Source of the DNA: Streptomyces lasiicapitis
GTDB taxonomy: Bacteria; Actinomycetota; Actinomycetes; Streptomycetales; Streptomycetaceae
DNA length: 64,000 nt
NCBI RefSeq assembly: GCF_014646335.1
Contig: NZ_BMNG01000006.1
Coordinates: forward strand, 224,625 to 288,624
Direction: 5' to 3'
The notes under the pieces are model-generated. The model did not search any database. It saw only the letters and a list, made by a program, of their open reading frames with translations, and was not told the DNA's origin. Positions 16,817 through 28,316 of the stretch are shown here, in pieces (the stretch's first letter is position 1; each line of letters starts with the position of its first letter). The translations under genes and the position numbers were made by a program.

Positions 16817-17683
16817 TCAGAGCTCAGCGAGCAGCTCCGCCTTCTTGGCCGTGAACTCGTCGTCCGTCAGCAGGCCCGCCTGGTGCAACTCACCCAGGTG
16901 CCGGATCCGATCGGCGATGTCGGCGGGATCGCGCCGTACGGTCGGCGCCGCGGCGGGAATCACAGCGGGCGCGGGCCCAGAAGCCCGTACCGCCGCAAGG
17001 ACAGAAGCGGCGAAGGGCAGTGACTCGTGCACCGGGCCGTAGCCGAGGCCGAACACGACGGCCGCCGGGTCCTGGTCCGCCTGCGCGGGCTGCGCGACCG
17101 GTGACTCACGGCGCAGCAGCCGCAGATGGCCCTCGAAGACCTCCGGCGAGCGCCACTCGACCCCGCTCAGGTCGGTGACCAGGAAACTCTGGTCACCGGC
17201 CTTCCACTTGGCCGACGAGGCCCCCGTCCAGAACCACCGGAAGGCCACCGACTTGCCGTCGAAGGACACCTTCCCGTCGTACGCCTTGAACTGCAGCGGC
17301 GCCTCGGGCGCGGCCACCAGATGGCGGTCCGCCGGGCCCGGGTCGGCCGAGGGGAGCGCGGCGCGCAGCTCGTCGGCGTAGTACTCGGCGAGCGTCTCGC
17401 GCTCCGCCGGCAGCACCAGGCGGTACGGATCCGAGCCGTCCTTGAGCTGTCCCGCGGCCGCGTCCATGAGCGGGTCGGCCCCCGGCCTCGGGACGGCGTG
17501 CAGAACGGTCGTCCCGCGCTTGCCCGGTGTGAGCGTCACCGCCGCGATCGCCTCATGGGGGATGCGGCGCTCGCCGAGAGCCTGGAACAGCTTCGGCGTA
17601 CGGATCCCCCGTTCGAAGCGGATGAGCACGGAGTCGGACTCGAACTCCCAGGCGGCGTGAAATCCGGCCAGTACATCACCCAT
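16817..17683 (-). CDS. DUF4429 / SHOCT domain protein
   Basis: A 288-residue protein with two DUF4429 repeats (MGDVLAGFHAAWEFESDSVL and a second copy starting near QFKAYDGKVSFDGKSVAFRW) followed by a linker and a C-terminal SHOCT motif (IRHLGELHQAGLLTDDEFTA). DUF4429 has a PH-like appearance and no known role; SHOCT is an oligomerisation or tethering module. Start at 17683: TACGAT ends seven bases upstream. A second ATG nine bases earlier (17692) overlaps that box. The stop lies two bases past the convergent MerR gene. Confidence 0.85.
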   Translation of the reverse strand: MGDVLAGFHAAWEFESDSVLIRFERGIRTPKLFQALGERRIPHEAIAAVTLTPGKRGTTVLHAVPRPGADPLMDAAAGQLKDGSDPYRLVLPAERETLAEYYADELRAALPSADPGPADRHLVAAPEAPLQFKAYDGKVSFDGKSVAFRWFWTGASSAKWKAGDQSFLVTDLSGVEWRSPEVFEGHLRLLRRESPVAQPAQADQDPAAVVFGLGYGPVHESLPFAASVLAAVRASGPAPAVIPAAAPTVRRDPADIADRIRHLGELHQAGLLTDDEFTAKKAELLAEL

Positions 17684-17758
17684 GCGGCTCATCGTATGCG
17701 GCACGCGCTTCTCCGTCTCTCCTGCGGCGGGCCGCTGTTTCATCGATTTCTACGCGCG

Positions 17759-18970
17759 TCAGGCCGTCGTCGTACCGGAAATACCTTCGCGGCAGGCCGC
17801 GTCCCCCTCGGCGCAGCGCACCGAGTCGTACGCGCCGACGCCGATCTCGGCGAAGTTGCTGAGGCTGTCCGTGCCCGGTTCGAAGTAACCGGTGTGGCCC
17901 CGGGCGCGGTCGGCGGACACCACGCGCGCGCCGAAGCCCGCGGAGACGGGGTCGGCGCCGTGGCCGAGCCCGCCGACTTCCATGTGCGGCACATCCTGGA
18001 TCCAGTCGTCGCTGTCCCGTGTGGCCCAGATCCGCGCGTGCGAGCCGAGGCCGGAGGCGTTGTCGGCGCGCATGCCGGGGCTGCCCGCGACGGCGATGTC
18101 GGTGACCCGCGGCGGCAGCCGGCGGGCCGCGACCCCGCACACCACGGAGCCGTAGCTGTGGCAGTACAGCGCCACCGCGGCCTCGCCGGGCAGCGCGGTC
18201 ACCATCGAGTCGAGGCGCACCGCCCCGTCGTCGGCGCGCATGGAGGTGGCCGCGTCCACGCCGAGGCCGACGGGCGCGGTGTAGTCGGCCCAGGCGATCA
18301 CGGCGGTACGCGCGCGGGGGTTCGCGGCACGCTCCGCGCGGTACAGCGACTTCGCCATGCCGACGGGGGCCGCGTACTTGCGCTGGGTGCGTTCGAAGGT
18401 GAGGACGTTCGTGTCGACTCCGGGCACCACGACCGACACGCGTCCGGCGCGGTCGAGGTCTCCGAAGACCTCGGCCATGCGTCCCGAGCCCATCGGGTCG
18501 AAGGCGAGCACCTGGCGGTCGGCGCGCATCATCACACCGAACCGCTTCATGCGGCGTTCCGCCTCCTGCTTCCCGACGGGGGAGAGGCGGTCGTCGTGCA
18601 TGCGTTCCCGTTCGATCGCGCGCGCTTCGCGCAGGGCGATGCGGTTCGCCTCGTAGCGCAGTCGTACGGGGGCGCCGTTCATGTTGCCGACGGCCAGGGG
18701 GTAGCGGGCGGCGAGCCGGTCGCGCTGGTGGGCCGTGAGGGAGGCGAAGAAGTGCGCGAGCCGGGCGGCGGGTGCGCCGGCTTCGGGCAGGTCACGGCCG
18801 TCGATGCGGCCCCGCTCCCAGGCGGAGACCGCGGCTTCGAGCGGCGAGGCGGCGCCTCTGTGCTGGCGCACCGCGGTCCAGCCGGTGGTCGCGAGCATGA
18901 CGAAGACCACGGTGAGGGCGAGCAAAGCGCGCCAGACGCCGAGTTGAGGGGAGGAGTCGAAGGAAGTCAC
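17759..18970 (-). CDS. Membrane-anchored alpha/beta hydrolase, DUF1023 family
   Basis: A 403-residue protein with one N-terminal membrane segment (GVWRALLALTVVFVMLATTG, about residues 10-29) and an external alpha/beta hydrolase domain of the DUF1023 type. The nucleophile elbow is CHSYGS with the Ser; the late HTGYFEPGTDSL region supplies the His. Members are uncharacterised serine hydrolases of actinobacteria. The frame remains open for 67 codons upstream to 19171, but that part has no conserved look and a Cys/Thr-rich composition, so the GTG at 18970 just before the membrane segment is preferred. Confidence 0.82.
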   Translation of the reverse strand: MTSFDSSPQLGVWRALLALTVVFVMLATTGWTAVRQHRGAASPLEAAVSAWERGRIDGRDLPEAGAPAARLAHFFASLTAHQRDRLAARYPLAVGNMNGAPVRLRYEANRIALREARAIERERMHDDRLSPVGKQEAERRMKRFGVMMRADRQVLAFDPMGSGRMAEVFGDLDRAGRVSVVVPGVDTNVLTFERTQRKYAAPVGMAKSLYRAERAANPRARTAVIAWADYTAPVGLGVDAATSMRADDGAVRLDSMVTALPGEAAVALYCHSYGSVVCGVAARRLPPRVTDIAVAGSPGMRADNASGLGSHARIWATRDSDDWIQDVPHMEVGGLGHGADPVSAGFGARVVSADRARGHTGYFEPGTDSLSNFAEIGVGAYDSVRCAEGDAACREGISGTTTA

Positions 18971-19230
18971 TGCGGGACACCCTAGGAGAAGCGTGCTGCC
19001 TCCCGTGCCAGGGGTGAGGCAGATCACGTTTCCAGAGGGGTAATTGTGGTGAACCGGACACTTCTCGGGCGCGTTCGTCACGCTGCGTGGACGGGGCGTG
19101 CGTGTGGCGCGCGTACGGAGTGCGGTTACGTGGAGTGCGCCGTCGTTACTTGGCGTAGAGGTGTCAGTCACTCAACGTAGAAGTGCGGCCGGGGAGTTGT
19201 CGGCGTACAGAAAAGGCGGCCGGAGTGCCG

Positions 19231-19872
19231 TCAGCGCTCGCGCCAGTCGTCCGCGAGCGTCGGGCCCAGATGATCCAGGTACGACTCCGTGATCGCCCTT
19301 ATCGAATCGACGCTGATGTCCTTGCCCGCGCCCCACTGCCGCCCGGTGACCCGCATGACCCCGCCGAACGCGGCGACCGCCACGCGCGGGCGCGGGTCGG
19401 TGGCGAGGTCGACGCCCTCGCGCTCGGCGATGATGCCCGCGACCTGCTCCTCGCGCTCGATGGAGCGGCGCAGATGGACGGCGAGCAGGGAGGGGGTCGA
19501 CTCGATCATCTGGTAGGTGCGCATGTGGAGTTCGACGGGGACGACCGCCTCGATGGACTCGCCCACCGCGTCCCAGGAGCCGAGCACGGCCCCGCGCAGC
19601 GCCGCGAACGGGCCCTCGTGGGCCGGGCGTTCGCGCAGCGCCCGCACGAACCGCTCCTCCACCATCTCCTGCATGGCGAAGGCGGCCTCCTGCTTGCCCG
19701 CGAAGTGCCGGAAGAAGGTGCGCTGCGAGACGTCGACGGCCTCGACGATCTCGTCGACCGTCGTCTCCTCGTACCCCTTGGTCGTGAACAGTTCGAGCGC
19801 CGCCCGCAGCAACGCGTCACGCGTGCGCTGCTTCTTGCGTTCGCGCAAGCCCGGACCGGTCACGCCCTGCAC
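19231..19872 (-). CDS. TetR-family repressor of the adjacent efflux gene
   Basis: A 213-residue TetR regulator. The N-terminal helix-turn-helix is RDALLRAALELFTTKGYEET followed by TVDEIVEAVDVSQRTFFRHF. The ligand-binding C-terminal domain is unremarkable. It is divergent from an MFS multidrug-type transporter with 142 bases between them, the standard arrangement for a local repressor. Two GTG starts (19872 and 19863) are possible. Confidence 0.88.
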   Translation of the reverse strand: MQGVTGPGLRERKKQRTRDALLRAALELFTTKGYEETTVDEIVEAVDVSQRTFFRHFAGKQEAAFAMQEMVEERFVRALRERPAHEGPFAALRGAVLGSWDAVGESIEAVVPVELHMRTYQMIESTPSLLAVHLRRSIEREEQVAGIIAEREGVDLATDPRPRVAVAAFGGVMRVTGRQWGAGKDISVDSIRAITESYLDHLGPTLADDWRER

Positions 19873-19978
19873 CCCGTTTCTCGCTGTTTCTCCCGGTTTC
19901 CCACCCGTTTTGCCAGCTCACCATACCCGCGGCGGCGCGGCTGTGAGCTAAATGACAGCGGCCGACTTCTGAAAGGCT

Positions 19979-20008
19979 TTGTCAACTGTCAGTCGCTGAC
20001 TCTAGCCT
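19979..20008 (+). promoter_or_regulatory. Promoter and likely TetR operator for MFS gene
   Basis: TTGTCA (19979-19984) and TAGCCT (20003-20008) are 18 bases apart. Inside the spacer is the inverted repeat GTCAG-TCG-CTGAC (19988-20000), a good position for a repressor to block polymerase. Transcription would begin at the ATG at 20015, so the message is leaderless. Confidence 0.6.
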
Positions 20009-20014
20009 CGGCGC

Positions 20015-21631
20015 ATGACAAGTCAGACCACCGTCGGCAAGGCGGACAAGGCGCCGGAGCCCCCTCCGACTCCGGCCCCGGTCAAGGGACTTCGCGGTCA
20101 TCCATGGCTCACGCTGTTCTCCGTCGCGATCGGCGTGATGATGGTGGCCCTGGACGGCACGATCGTCGCCGTCGCCAACCCCGCCATCACCAAGGACCTG
20201 GGCGCCTCCCTCGCGGACGTCCAATGGATCACCAACGGCTATCTCCTGGCGCTCGCCGTCGCCCTCATCACGGCGGGCAAGCTCGGTGACCGCTTCGGCC
20301 ACCGGCAGACCTTCCTCATCGGCGTCGTCGGCTTCGCCCTCGCCTCCGGGGCCATCGGCCTGTCCGGCAGCGTCTCCCTGGTCATCGCCTTCCGCGTGCT
20401 CCAGGGGCTGTTCGGCGCCCTGCTGATGCCGGCTGCGCTCGGTCTGCTGCGGGCCACGTTCCCGGCCGAGAAGCTGAACATGGCCATCGGCATCTGGGGC
20501 ATGGTCATCGGCGCCTCCACCGCGGGCGGCCCGATCATCGGCGGCGTCCTGGTCGAGCACGTCAGCTGGCAGTCGGTGTTCTTCATCAACGTGCCGGTCG
20601 GCGCGCTCGCGCTGGTCCTCGGCCTTCTGATCCTCCTGGACCACCGTGCCGAGAAGGCGCCGCGCTCCTTCGACATCCCCGGCATCGTGCTGCTTTCGGC
20701 CGCGATGTTCGCGCTGATCTGGGCGCTCATCAAGGCGGGCGACCCGTGGGGCTGGGACAGCGGCAAGACCTGGGGGTTCCTGGCCGCGTCCGTCGTGTGC
20801 TTCGTGCTGTTCGCCCTCTGGGAGAAGCGGGTCGCGGAGCCGCTGATCCCGCTCGGGCTCTTCCGCTCGGTGCCGCTGTCCGCGGGCACCGCCCTGATGG
20901 TCCTGATGGCCTTCGCCTTCATGGGCGGTCTGTTCTTCGTCACCTTCTATCTGCAGAACGTGCACGGCATGAGCCCGGTCGACAGCGGTCTGCACCTGCT
21001 TCCGCTGACGGCCATGATGATCGTCTCCTCGCCGCTTGCGGGTGCCCTGATCACCCGGTTCGGGCCGCGGATCCCGCTGGTGGGCGGCATGGTCTGCACG
21101 GCGGTCGCGATGTTCGGCATGACCACCATGACGACGGGGACCGGCACGCTGCCGATGTCGGTCTGGTTCGCGCTGCTCGGCCTCGGCCTCGCCCCCGTCA
21201 TGGTCGGTGCCACCGAAGTCATCGTGGGCAACGCCCCGTTGGAGCTCTCCGGTGTCGCGGGCGGCCTCCAGCAGGCGGGCATGCAGGTCGGCGGCAGCCT
21301 CGGTACGGCGGTCCTCGGCGCGGTGATGTCCCACACCGTCGACTCCGACCTCAAGGGCAACTGGCAGGACGCGGGCCTGCCCGGCACCCCGCCGCCCGGC
21401 CTCGACAAGGCCGCCGCGACCGGGGCCGTGCCCGAGCAGATGGCCAAGGCCCCCGGTGTCGACCAGGGCGTCCTCGCCAAGATCACGGACGTCGTGCACG
21501 ACACCTTCATGTCGGGCATGGGCGTGGCCTTCACCGTCGCGGGCGTCGTCGGCGTGATCGCGGCGGTCGTCGCGACGCTCACCAAGCGCGGGGCGAACGC
21601 GGAGGCGGGGGCGGGAGCGGCGCACATTTAG
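20015..21631 (+). CDS. MFS drug efflux transporter, DHA2 (EmrB/QacA-like) family
   Basis: A 538-residue proton-driven efflux protein with about 14 membrane helices. The DHA2 motifs are visible: LDGTIVAVANPAI in helix 1, GKLGDRFGHRQTFLIG (motif A loop) and GPIIGGVLVEHVSWQSVFFI (motif C and D region). Exported compounds cannot be predicted. The divergent TetR gene is the probable repressor. The 25-residue N-terminal tail is Pro/Lys-rich. A terminator hairpin follows 65 bases after the stop. Confidence 0.92.
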   Translation: MTSQTTVGKADKAPEPPPTPAPVKGLRGHPWLTLFSVAIGVMMVALDGTIVAVANPAITKDLGASLADVQWITNGYLLALAVALITAGKLGDRFGHRQTFLIGVVGFALASGAIGLSGSVSLVIAFRVLQGLFGALLMPAALGLLRATFPAEKLNMAIGIWGMVIGASTAGGPIIGGVLVEHVSWQSVFFINVPVGALALVLGLLILLDHRAEKAPRSFDIPGIVLLSAAMFALIWALIKAGDPWGWDSGKTWGFLAASVVCFVLFALWEKRVAEPLIPLGLFRSVPLSAGTALMVLMAFAFMGGLFFVTFYLQNVHGMSPVDSGLHLLPLTAMMIVSSPLAGALITRFGPRIPLVGGMVCTAVAMFGMTTMTTGTGTLPMSVWFALLGLGLAPVMVGATEVIVGNAPLELSGVAGGLQQAGMQVGGSLGTAVLGAVMSHTVDSDLKGNWQDAGLPGTPPPGLDKAAATGAVPEQMAKAPGVDQGVLAKITDVVHDTFMSGMGVAFTVAGVVGVIAAVVATLTKRGANAEAGAGAAHI

Positions 21632-21696
21632 CCGCTCCCACGCGGCGGGGCGGGGCCCCTAGGGGAAAACCCGCCGCCGAATGAAGCCGTCTGAGG

Positions 21697-21728
21697 GAAA
21701 GCCCTCCGGGTCCGCTCGGGGGGCTTTC
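21697..21728. terminator. Terminator after MFS gene
   Basis: The arms 21697-21708 and 21717-21728 pair over 12 bases with one mismatch around an eight-base loop, downstream of the MFS transporter. Confidence 0.7.
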
Positions 21729-21826
21729 GCCTATCAGGGTGAGCCGTACGAAAACCCCTTCCCGCCCCGTGTCCCGCGGCGGAGAGTGGCGACAAGTGAG
21801 CTTTTGCGACACGGGGGTTGATGCAC

Positions 21827-22228
21827 ATGCGTACGACCATGCGTTCCGCCATGCCGGGCACCGCGGCCGTCCTGGCCCTGACGACGGCCGCCCTGGCCGC
21901 CGCGGTCCTGACACCCACGCACGCCGGAGCCGCCGGACCACCACGGCTCCGGGGCTGCGGCCCCGGCGAGCTCTGCCTCTGGGAGAAGGCGGACTTCAAG
22001 GGCCAGCGCCACAAGTTCGAGCTGGCCGGTACGGACATCGAGAGCTGCGTCGCGCTGCCGGAGGGGGGCAGCGCGCAGGCCCTCGCCAACCGCACCGGCC
22101 GGCCCGTCACGACGTATCAGTCGGCCGAGTGCGACGAGACAGCGGAGTTCAACACCTATCCGGGCAACGGCACTTGGGCGCCCGAGTCGCCGTACCGGGT
22201 GCGGGCGTTCAAGATCTGGGAGCGTTGA
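21827..22228 (+). CDS. Secreted peptidase inhibitor I36 / crystallin-like protein
   Basis: A 133-residue exported protein. The signal peptide covers about residues 1-33 (hydrophobic core TAAVLALTTAALAAAVL, cleavage after AGA). The mature part has CGPGELCLWEKADFKGQRHK, the pattern of Streptomyces I36-type inhibitors and beta/gamma-crystallin-like domains, and four cysteines for two disulfides. The I36 founding member inhibits a metalloprotease; whether this one does is unknown. ATG 21827 has a GGGGG run nine bases upstream. The 3' end overlaps the convergent channel gene by 20 bases. Confidence 0.8.
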   Translation: MRTTMRSAMPGTAAVLALTTAALAAAVLTPTHAGAAGPPRLRGCGPGELCLWEKADFKGQRHKFELAGTDIESCVALPEGGSAQALANRTGRPVTTYQSAECDETAEFNTYPGNGTWAPESPYRVRAFKIWER

Positions 22229-23039
22229 CGGGGGCGCCGCCGACGGCGTCCTGACCGGACGCCTGGCGCGGCACGGCGGCGGTCACGGCCGCCCCGGACA
22301 GCGCGCTCACCTGGGCGCGCAGGGCCGTGATCTCCGCGGTGAGGGCCTCGATCGCGGCGGTCTGGCGGCGCTCCTCGGCGTCGTCCTTCTCGAAGCGGGC
22401 GATGAACCACGCCGCGATGTTGGCGGTGACGACACCGAGCAGCGCGATGCCCGACAGCATCAGGCCGACCGCGAGGACCCGGCCGAGCCCGGTCGTCGGC
22501 GCGTGGTCGCCGTAGCCCACGGTCGTCATCGTGGTGAACGACCACCACACGGCGTCGCCGAGGGTCTTGATGTTGCCGTCCGGCGACTCCCGCTCCACCG
22601 AGAGCACCGCCAGCGAACCGAACATCAACAGGCCCACCACGGCGCCCACCACATACGTCGTCAGCTTGATCTGCGACGCCATCCGGGCCCGCCGCCCCAC
22701 GAGCAGCAGCGTCGACACCAGCCGCAGCAGCCGCAGCGGCTGGATCATCGGCAGCACCACGGCACACAGGTCGAGCCAGTGCGTGCGCACAAAGCGCGCA
22801 CGGTGCTCGGCCAGAGCAAGCCGCACCACATAGTCCGCGGCGAACGCGCCCCAGACGAACCACTCAACGCCGGTACAGGCCCGCGTCACCGACGCGCCCG
22901 CCTCGGGCCGCACTATCGGCACCGCGTAGGCGACGGCGAACGCCACGGCGAGCGCGAGCAGCGGACGCTGGGTGCGGCGTTCCCAACGGACCTGCGCCGG
23001 CTGCCCGAGCTCTGTCGGCTGTGCCGTCTCATCCCTCAT
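22209..23039 (-). CDS. Potassium channel, voltage-gated-like six-helix type
   Basis: A 276-residue ion channel subunit. Hydrophobic helices S1-S6 are apparent; the selectivity filter is TVGYGD (173-178) between the last two. A Arg/Leu-rich helix (QPLRLLRLVSTLLLVGRRAR) sits at the S4 position but lacks the regular Arg-every-third pattern of a strong voltage sensor. A C-terminal coiled coil (about residues 216-245) probably aids tetramer assembly. It follows aceE on the same strand after a terminator hairpin. Confidence 0.9.
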   Translation of the reverse strand: MRDETAQPTELGQPAQVRWERRTQRPLLALAVAFAVAYAVPIVRPEAGASVTRACTGVEWFVWGAFAADYVVRLALAEHRARFVRTHWLDLCAVVLPMIQPLRLLRLVSTLLLVGRRARMASQIKLTTYVVGAVVGLLMFGSLAVLSVERESPDGNIKTLGDAVWWSFTTMTTVGYGDHAPTTGLGRVLAVGLMLSGIALLGVVTANIAAWFIARFEKDDAEERRQTAAIEALTAEITALRAQVSALSGAAVTAAVPRQASGQDAVGGAPVNAPRS

Positions 23040-23059
23040 TCCCGCATCGTAAGGAAACC

Positions 23060-23098
23060 GTGAAGGGCGGCGGACCTCACGGGCCCGCCGCCCTTCAC
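23060..23098 (-). terminator. Terminator after aceE
   Basis: The arms 23060-23073 and 23085-23098 are perfect complements over 14 bases with an 11-base loop, in the gap after the aceE stop and before the channel gene. Confidence 0.75.
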
Positions 23099-23154
23099 CG
23101 GACGGAGGTGTTATGCGCCGGCGCCAGTGTCCGTGCCAGTGTCCGCGCCGGTTG

Positions 23155-25902
<2,748 letters not shown>

Positions 25903-26354
25903 GCTGTTCCTTCGCTGTATGGTCGCGCGGTGCACGCGATCGGATTCGTGCTCTGGCCGGTGCTCTGCTCGTGCTCTGGCCGGGCTCTGACTGGGCTCCG
26001 CCCGGGCTCTGCTCTGGACTCTCTGGGCTCGTGCGTACGACGCTCACCATCGTCTACCCCGGCGCTGGATACGTCATCTCTACCTCCAGGTAACCGGGAC
26101 GAGGGCCGCCGTCCCTGGGGTAGGCTCGGCCAAATCGCAACGATACGCCCATCCCGCCCAGCGGCTCCGTGGAGCCGCCCGGCCCTCGCGGATGGGGCGA
26201 CAGTTGCGGTGACACGGTCGGGAACGTCACCGTTTCGACGGTCTTGACGGCCGGGTACTTGCGCGATCCGTCCCGCCCGTGTGGACTACGACCAATGCCC
26301 CGCGTACGCGCGGGGCTGCAATGCATTCCCAAGAACACGATCAGGAGGCAACCC
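25903..26354. other. 452-base divergent intergenic region between aceE and DUF3052
   Basis: No gene is seen. The aceE-proximal half (about 25948-26036) is a degenerate series of GCTCTG and GCTCTGGCC units. The DUF3052-proximal half has a short palindrome GCGGCTCC-GT-GGAGCCGC (26162-26179) and TTGACG at 26245-26250, a possible -35 element. Regulatory RNA folding is possible, but I recognise no known family. Confidence 0.4.
25948..26036. repeat. Degenerate GCTCTG-type repeats upstream of aceE
   Basis: At least seven imperfect copies of GCTCTG or GGGCTCTG occur in about 90 bases directly 5' of aceE. They are not in a coding frame on either strand that I believe. This could be slippage-prone DNA or a cluster of regulator half-sites. 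Confidence 0.5.
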
Positions 26355-26786
26355 GTGAGCGCGACCGCGGACCACGCGGAGACGAACCTTGCCGTACGGC
26401 TGGGTTTCCAGCCCGGCATGGTGGTCCAGGAGATCGGCTACGACGACGACGTCGACCAGGAGCTCCGCGAGGTCATCGAGCAGGCCACCGGCACAGAGCT
26501 CGTCGACGAGGAATACGACGACGTGGCTGATGCTGTGGTGCTCTGGTTCCGTGATGACGACGGCGACCTGACTGACGCACTGGTGGACTCCATCGCGTAC
26601 ATGGAGGAGGGCGGTTCGATCCTCCTCCTCACGCCCAAGACAGGGCGGGAAGGGTACGTCGAGCCCAGCGAGATCGGTGAGGCCTCCACCACCGCGGGTC
26701 TGTCCCAGACCAAGAGCATCAACGCGGGCAAGGACTGGAACGGCTCGAGGCTGCTCACGCCGAAGGGCGCCGCCAAGAAGCGTTAG
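26355..26786 (+). CDS. DUF3052 protein
   Basis: A 143-residue acidic cytosolic protein of the DUF3052 family (LAVRLGFQPGMVVQEIGYDD at the start, KSINAGKDWNGSRL at the end). The mycobacterial homologue Rv2239c lies in the same aceE/ahpE neighbourhood, so the linkage is old. No enzyme motif is visible, and the protein could be an adaptor or a degraded methyltransferase-like fold. GTG has AGGAGG seven bases upstream. Confidence 0.88.
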   Translation: MSATADHAETNLAVRLGFQPGMVVQEIGYDDDVDQELREVIEQATGTELVDEEYDDVADAVVLWFRDDDGDLTDALVDSIAYMEEGGSILLLTPKTGREGYVEPSEIGEASTTAGLSQTKSINAGKDWNGSRLLTPKGAAKKR

Positions 26787-26814
26787 CAGGCCGCAGGCCC
26801 TCAGCAGGTCCCCC

Positions 26815-26851
26815 GTGAGGCCCCCGACGGTTCGTCCGTCGGGGGCCTCAC
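26815..26851. terminator. Terminator after DUF3052
   Basis: Perfect 16-base stem (26815-26830 with 26836-26851) and a five-base loop, 29 bases after the DUF3052 stop. It implies that the peroxiredoxin gene has its own promoter. Confidence 0.85.
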
Positions 26852-26956
26852 GTGCGCCGTGGCGCGCCCTTCGGCCCGGGGCGCCCCGCGAGGGCACGGG
26901 AGCCGCCCGTACGCTGGGGGCACTCCAATGGCCTATGCGAAGGGAAGTGGGTCCTC

Positions 26957-27415
26957 GTGGCGATCGAGGTCGGCGTCAAGGCGCCGGAATTCGAGCTGAA
27001 GGACAACCACGGGCGCACGGTGCGGCTCTCGGACTTCCGGGGGCACAAGAACGTGGTGGTGCTCTTCTACCCGTTCGCGTTCACCGGCGTGTGCACGGGC
27101 GAGCTCTGCGCCCTGCGCGACGAGCTGCCGAAGTTCGTCAACGACGACACCCAGCTCCTCGCCGTCTCGAACGACTCCATCCACACCCTGCGCGTCTTCG
27201 CCGAGCAGGAGGGCCTGGAGTATCCGCTCCTGTCGGACTTCTGGCCGCACGGCGAGACCTCGCGGGCGTACGGCGTCTTCGACGAGGACAAGGGCTGCGC
27301 GGTGCGCGGCACCTTCATCATCGACAAGGACGGCGTGGTGCGCTGGACCGTCGTCAACGGCCTGCCCGACGCGCGGGACCTGAACGACTACGTCAAGGCC
27401 CTCGAAAGCCTCTGA
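26957..27415 (+). CDS. AhpE-like peroxiredoxin
   Basis: A 152-residue thiol peroxidase that reduces hydroperoxides. The peroxidatic Cys is in FAFTGVCTGELC with the conserved preceding Thr; a second Cys five residues later and another in KGCAVRG are present, so the resolving mechanism is not certain. The sequence is closest in pattern to mycobacterial AhpE, whose gene also neighbours aceE and a DUF3052 gene. The GTG at 26957 is preferred over longer starts; an AAGGGAAG lies about 11 bases upstream. Confidence 0.88.
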   Translation: MAIEVGVKAPEFELKDNHGRTVRLSDFRGHKNVVVLFYPFAFTGVCTGELCALRDELPKFVNDDTQLLAVSNDSIHTLRVFAEQEGLEYPLLSDFWPHGETSRAYGVFDEDKGCAVRGTFIIDKDGVVRWTVVNGLPDARDLNDYVKALESL

Positions 27416-27494
27416 CGCGGGTCGCCGCGCCACCCTGACGGAACCCTGACGCAACACCCTGTGATTTCTTGGGGTGCGGAGCCTGTGGCCACCG

Positions 27495-27521
27495 GGAACC
27501 GGTCACTAGGATCCACACGTT
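27495..27521 (+). promoter_or_regulatory. Candidate alternative-sigma promoter, first TerD gene
   Basis: GGGAAC ending at 27499, a 19-base spacer and GTT (27519-27521), located 59 bases before the TerD start. The form GGAAY-N18/19-GTT resembles promoters of the oxidative-stress sigma factor SigR. A TAGGAT inside the spacer (27507-27512) is a competing vegetative -10 box. Confidence 0.4.
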
Positions 27522-27579
27522 GATCCGATGGCAAGCACGACTGGGGCTCCCCGCCCCTGGACACCAATTGGGAGGACTC

Positions 27580-28155
27580 GTGGGAGTCAGCCTCAGCAAG
27601 GGCGGCAACGTATCGCTGAGCAAGGAAGCGCCGGGCCTGACCGCGGTTCTGGTCGGCCTGGGCTGGGACGTCCGGACCACCACCGGTCAGGACTTCGACC
27701 TGGACGCCAGCGCCATCCTGACGAACGCCGAGGGCAAGGTCAGCAGTGACCAGAACTTCGTGTTCTTCAACAACCTGAAGAGCCCCGACGGCTCCGTCGA
27801 GCACACCGGTGACAACACCACCGGTGAGGGCGAGGGCGACGACGAGGCGATCAAGGTCAACCTCGCCGCGGTCCCGGCCGACATCGAGAAGATCGTTTTC
27901 CCGGTCTCGATCTACGACGCCGAGAACCGCCAGCAGTCGTTCGGCCAGGTCCGCAACGCGTTCATCCGCGTCGTGAACCAGGCCGGCGGCGCCGAGATCG
28001 CGCGCTACGACCTGTCGGAGGACGCCTCCACGGAGACGGCCATGGTCTTCGGCGAGCTGTACCGCAACGGCGCGGAGTGGAAGTTCCGCGCCGTCGGCCA
28101 GGGGTATGCCTCGGGTCTGCGCGGCATCGCGCAGGACTTCGGCGTCAACGTCTGA
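27580..28155 (+). CDS. TerD family stress protein (first of tandem pair)
   Basis: A 191-residue TerD-type calcium-binding protein. It begins with [15 protein letters not shown] and carries [17 protein letters not shown] and [13 protein letters not shown], the acidic stretches that bind calcium in the family. TerD proteins are tied to tellurite resistance, phage and stress phenotypes and, in Streptomyces, to development, but the molecular role is unsettled. Good GGAGG site before the GTG. A near-identical paralogue follows. Confidence 0.93.
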   Translation: MGVSLSKGGNVSLSKEAPGLTAVLVGLGWDVRTTTGQDFDLDASAILTNAEGKVSSDQNFVFFNNLKSPDGSVEHTGDNTTGEGEGDDEAIKVNLAAVPADIEKIVFPVSIYDAENRQQSFGQVRNAFIRVVNQAGGAEIARYDLSEDASTETAMVFGELYRNGAEWKFRAVGQGYASGLRGIAQDFGVNV

Positions 28156-28190
28156 GCCGAGCAGTAACGCAGCACCCCATCGCCTGGGTC

Positions 28191-28224
28191 GTCCGGCGCC
28201 GCACACGCGAGTGCGGCGCCGGAC
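28191..28224. terminator. Hairpin between the two TerD genes
   Basis: Perfect 14-base stem (28191-28204 with 28211-28224) around the loop ACGCGA. It probably terminates or attenuates transcription between the tandem TerD genes. Confidence 0.75.
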
Positions 28225-28316
28225 GCGCTAGGCACCGCATGGCTGCCGTGCCCCGCCCGCCGCGCCGGGGCCCGGCGGCGGCCCAACGCTCCAGCACCTC
28301 GGGGAGGACCAGCATC

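Noticed and set aside
18971-19171. 67-codon N-terminal extension of the DUF1023 hydrolase
   Set aside because: Composition is unlike a coding N-terminus and it precedes the single membrane helix; the shorter GTG start is preferred.
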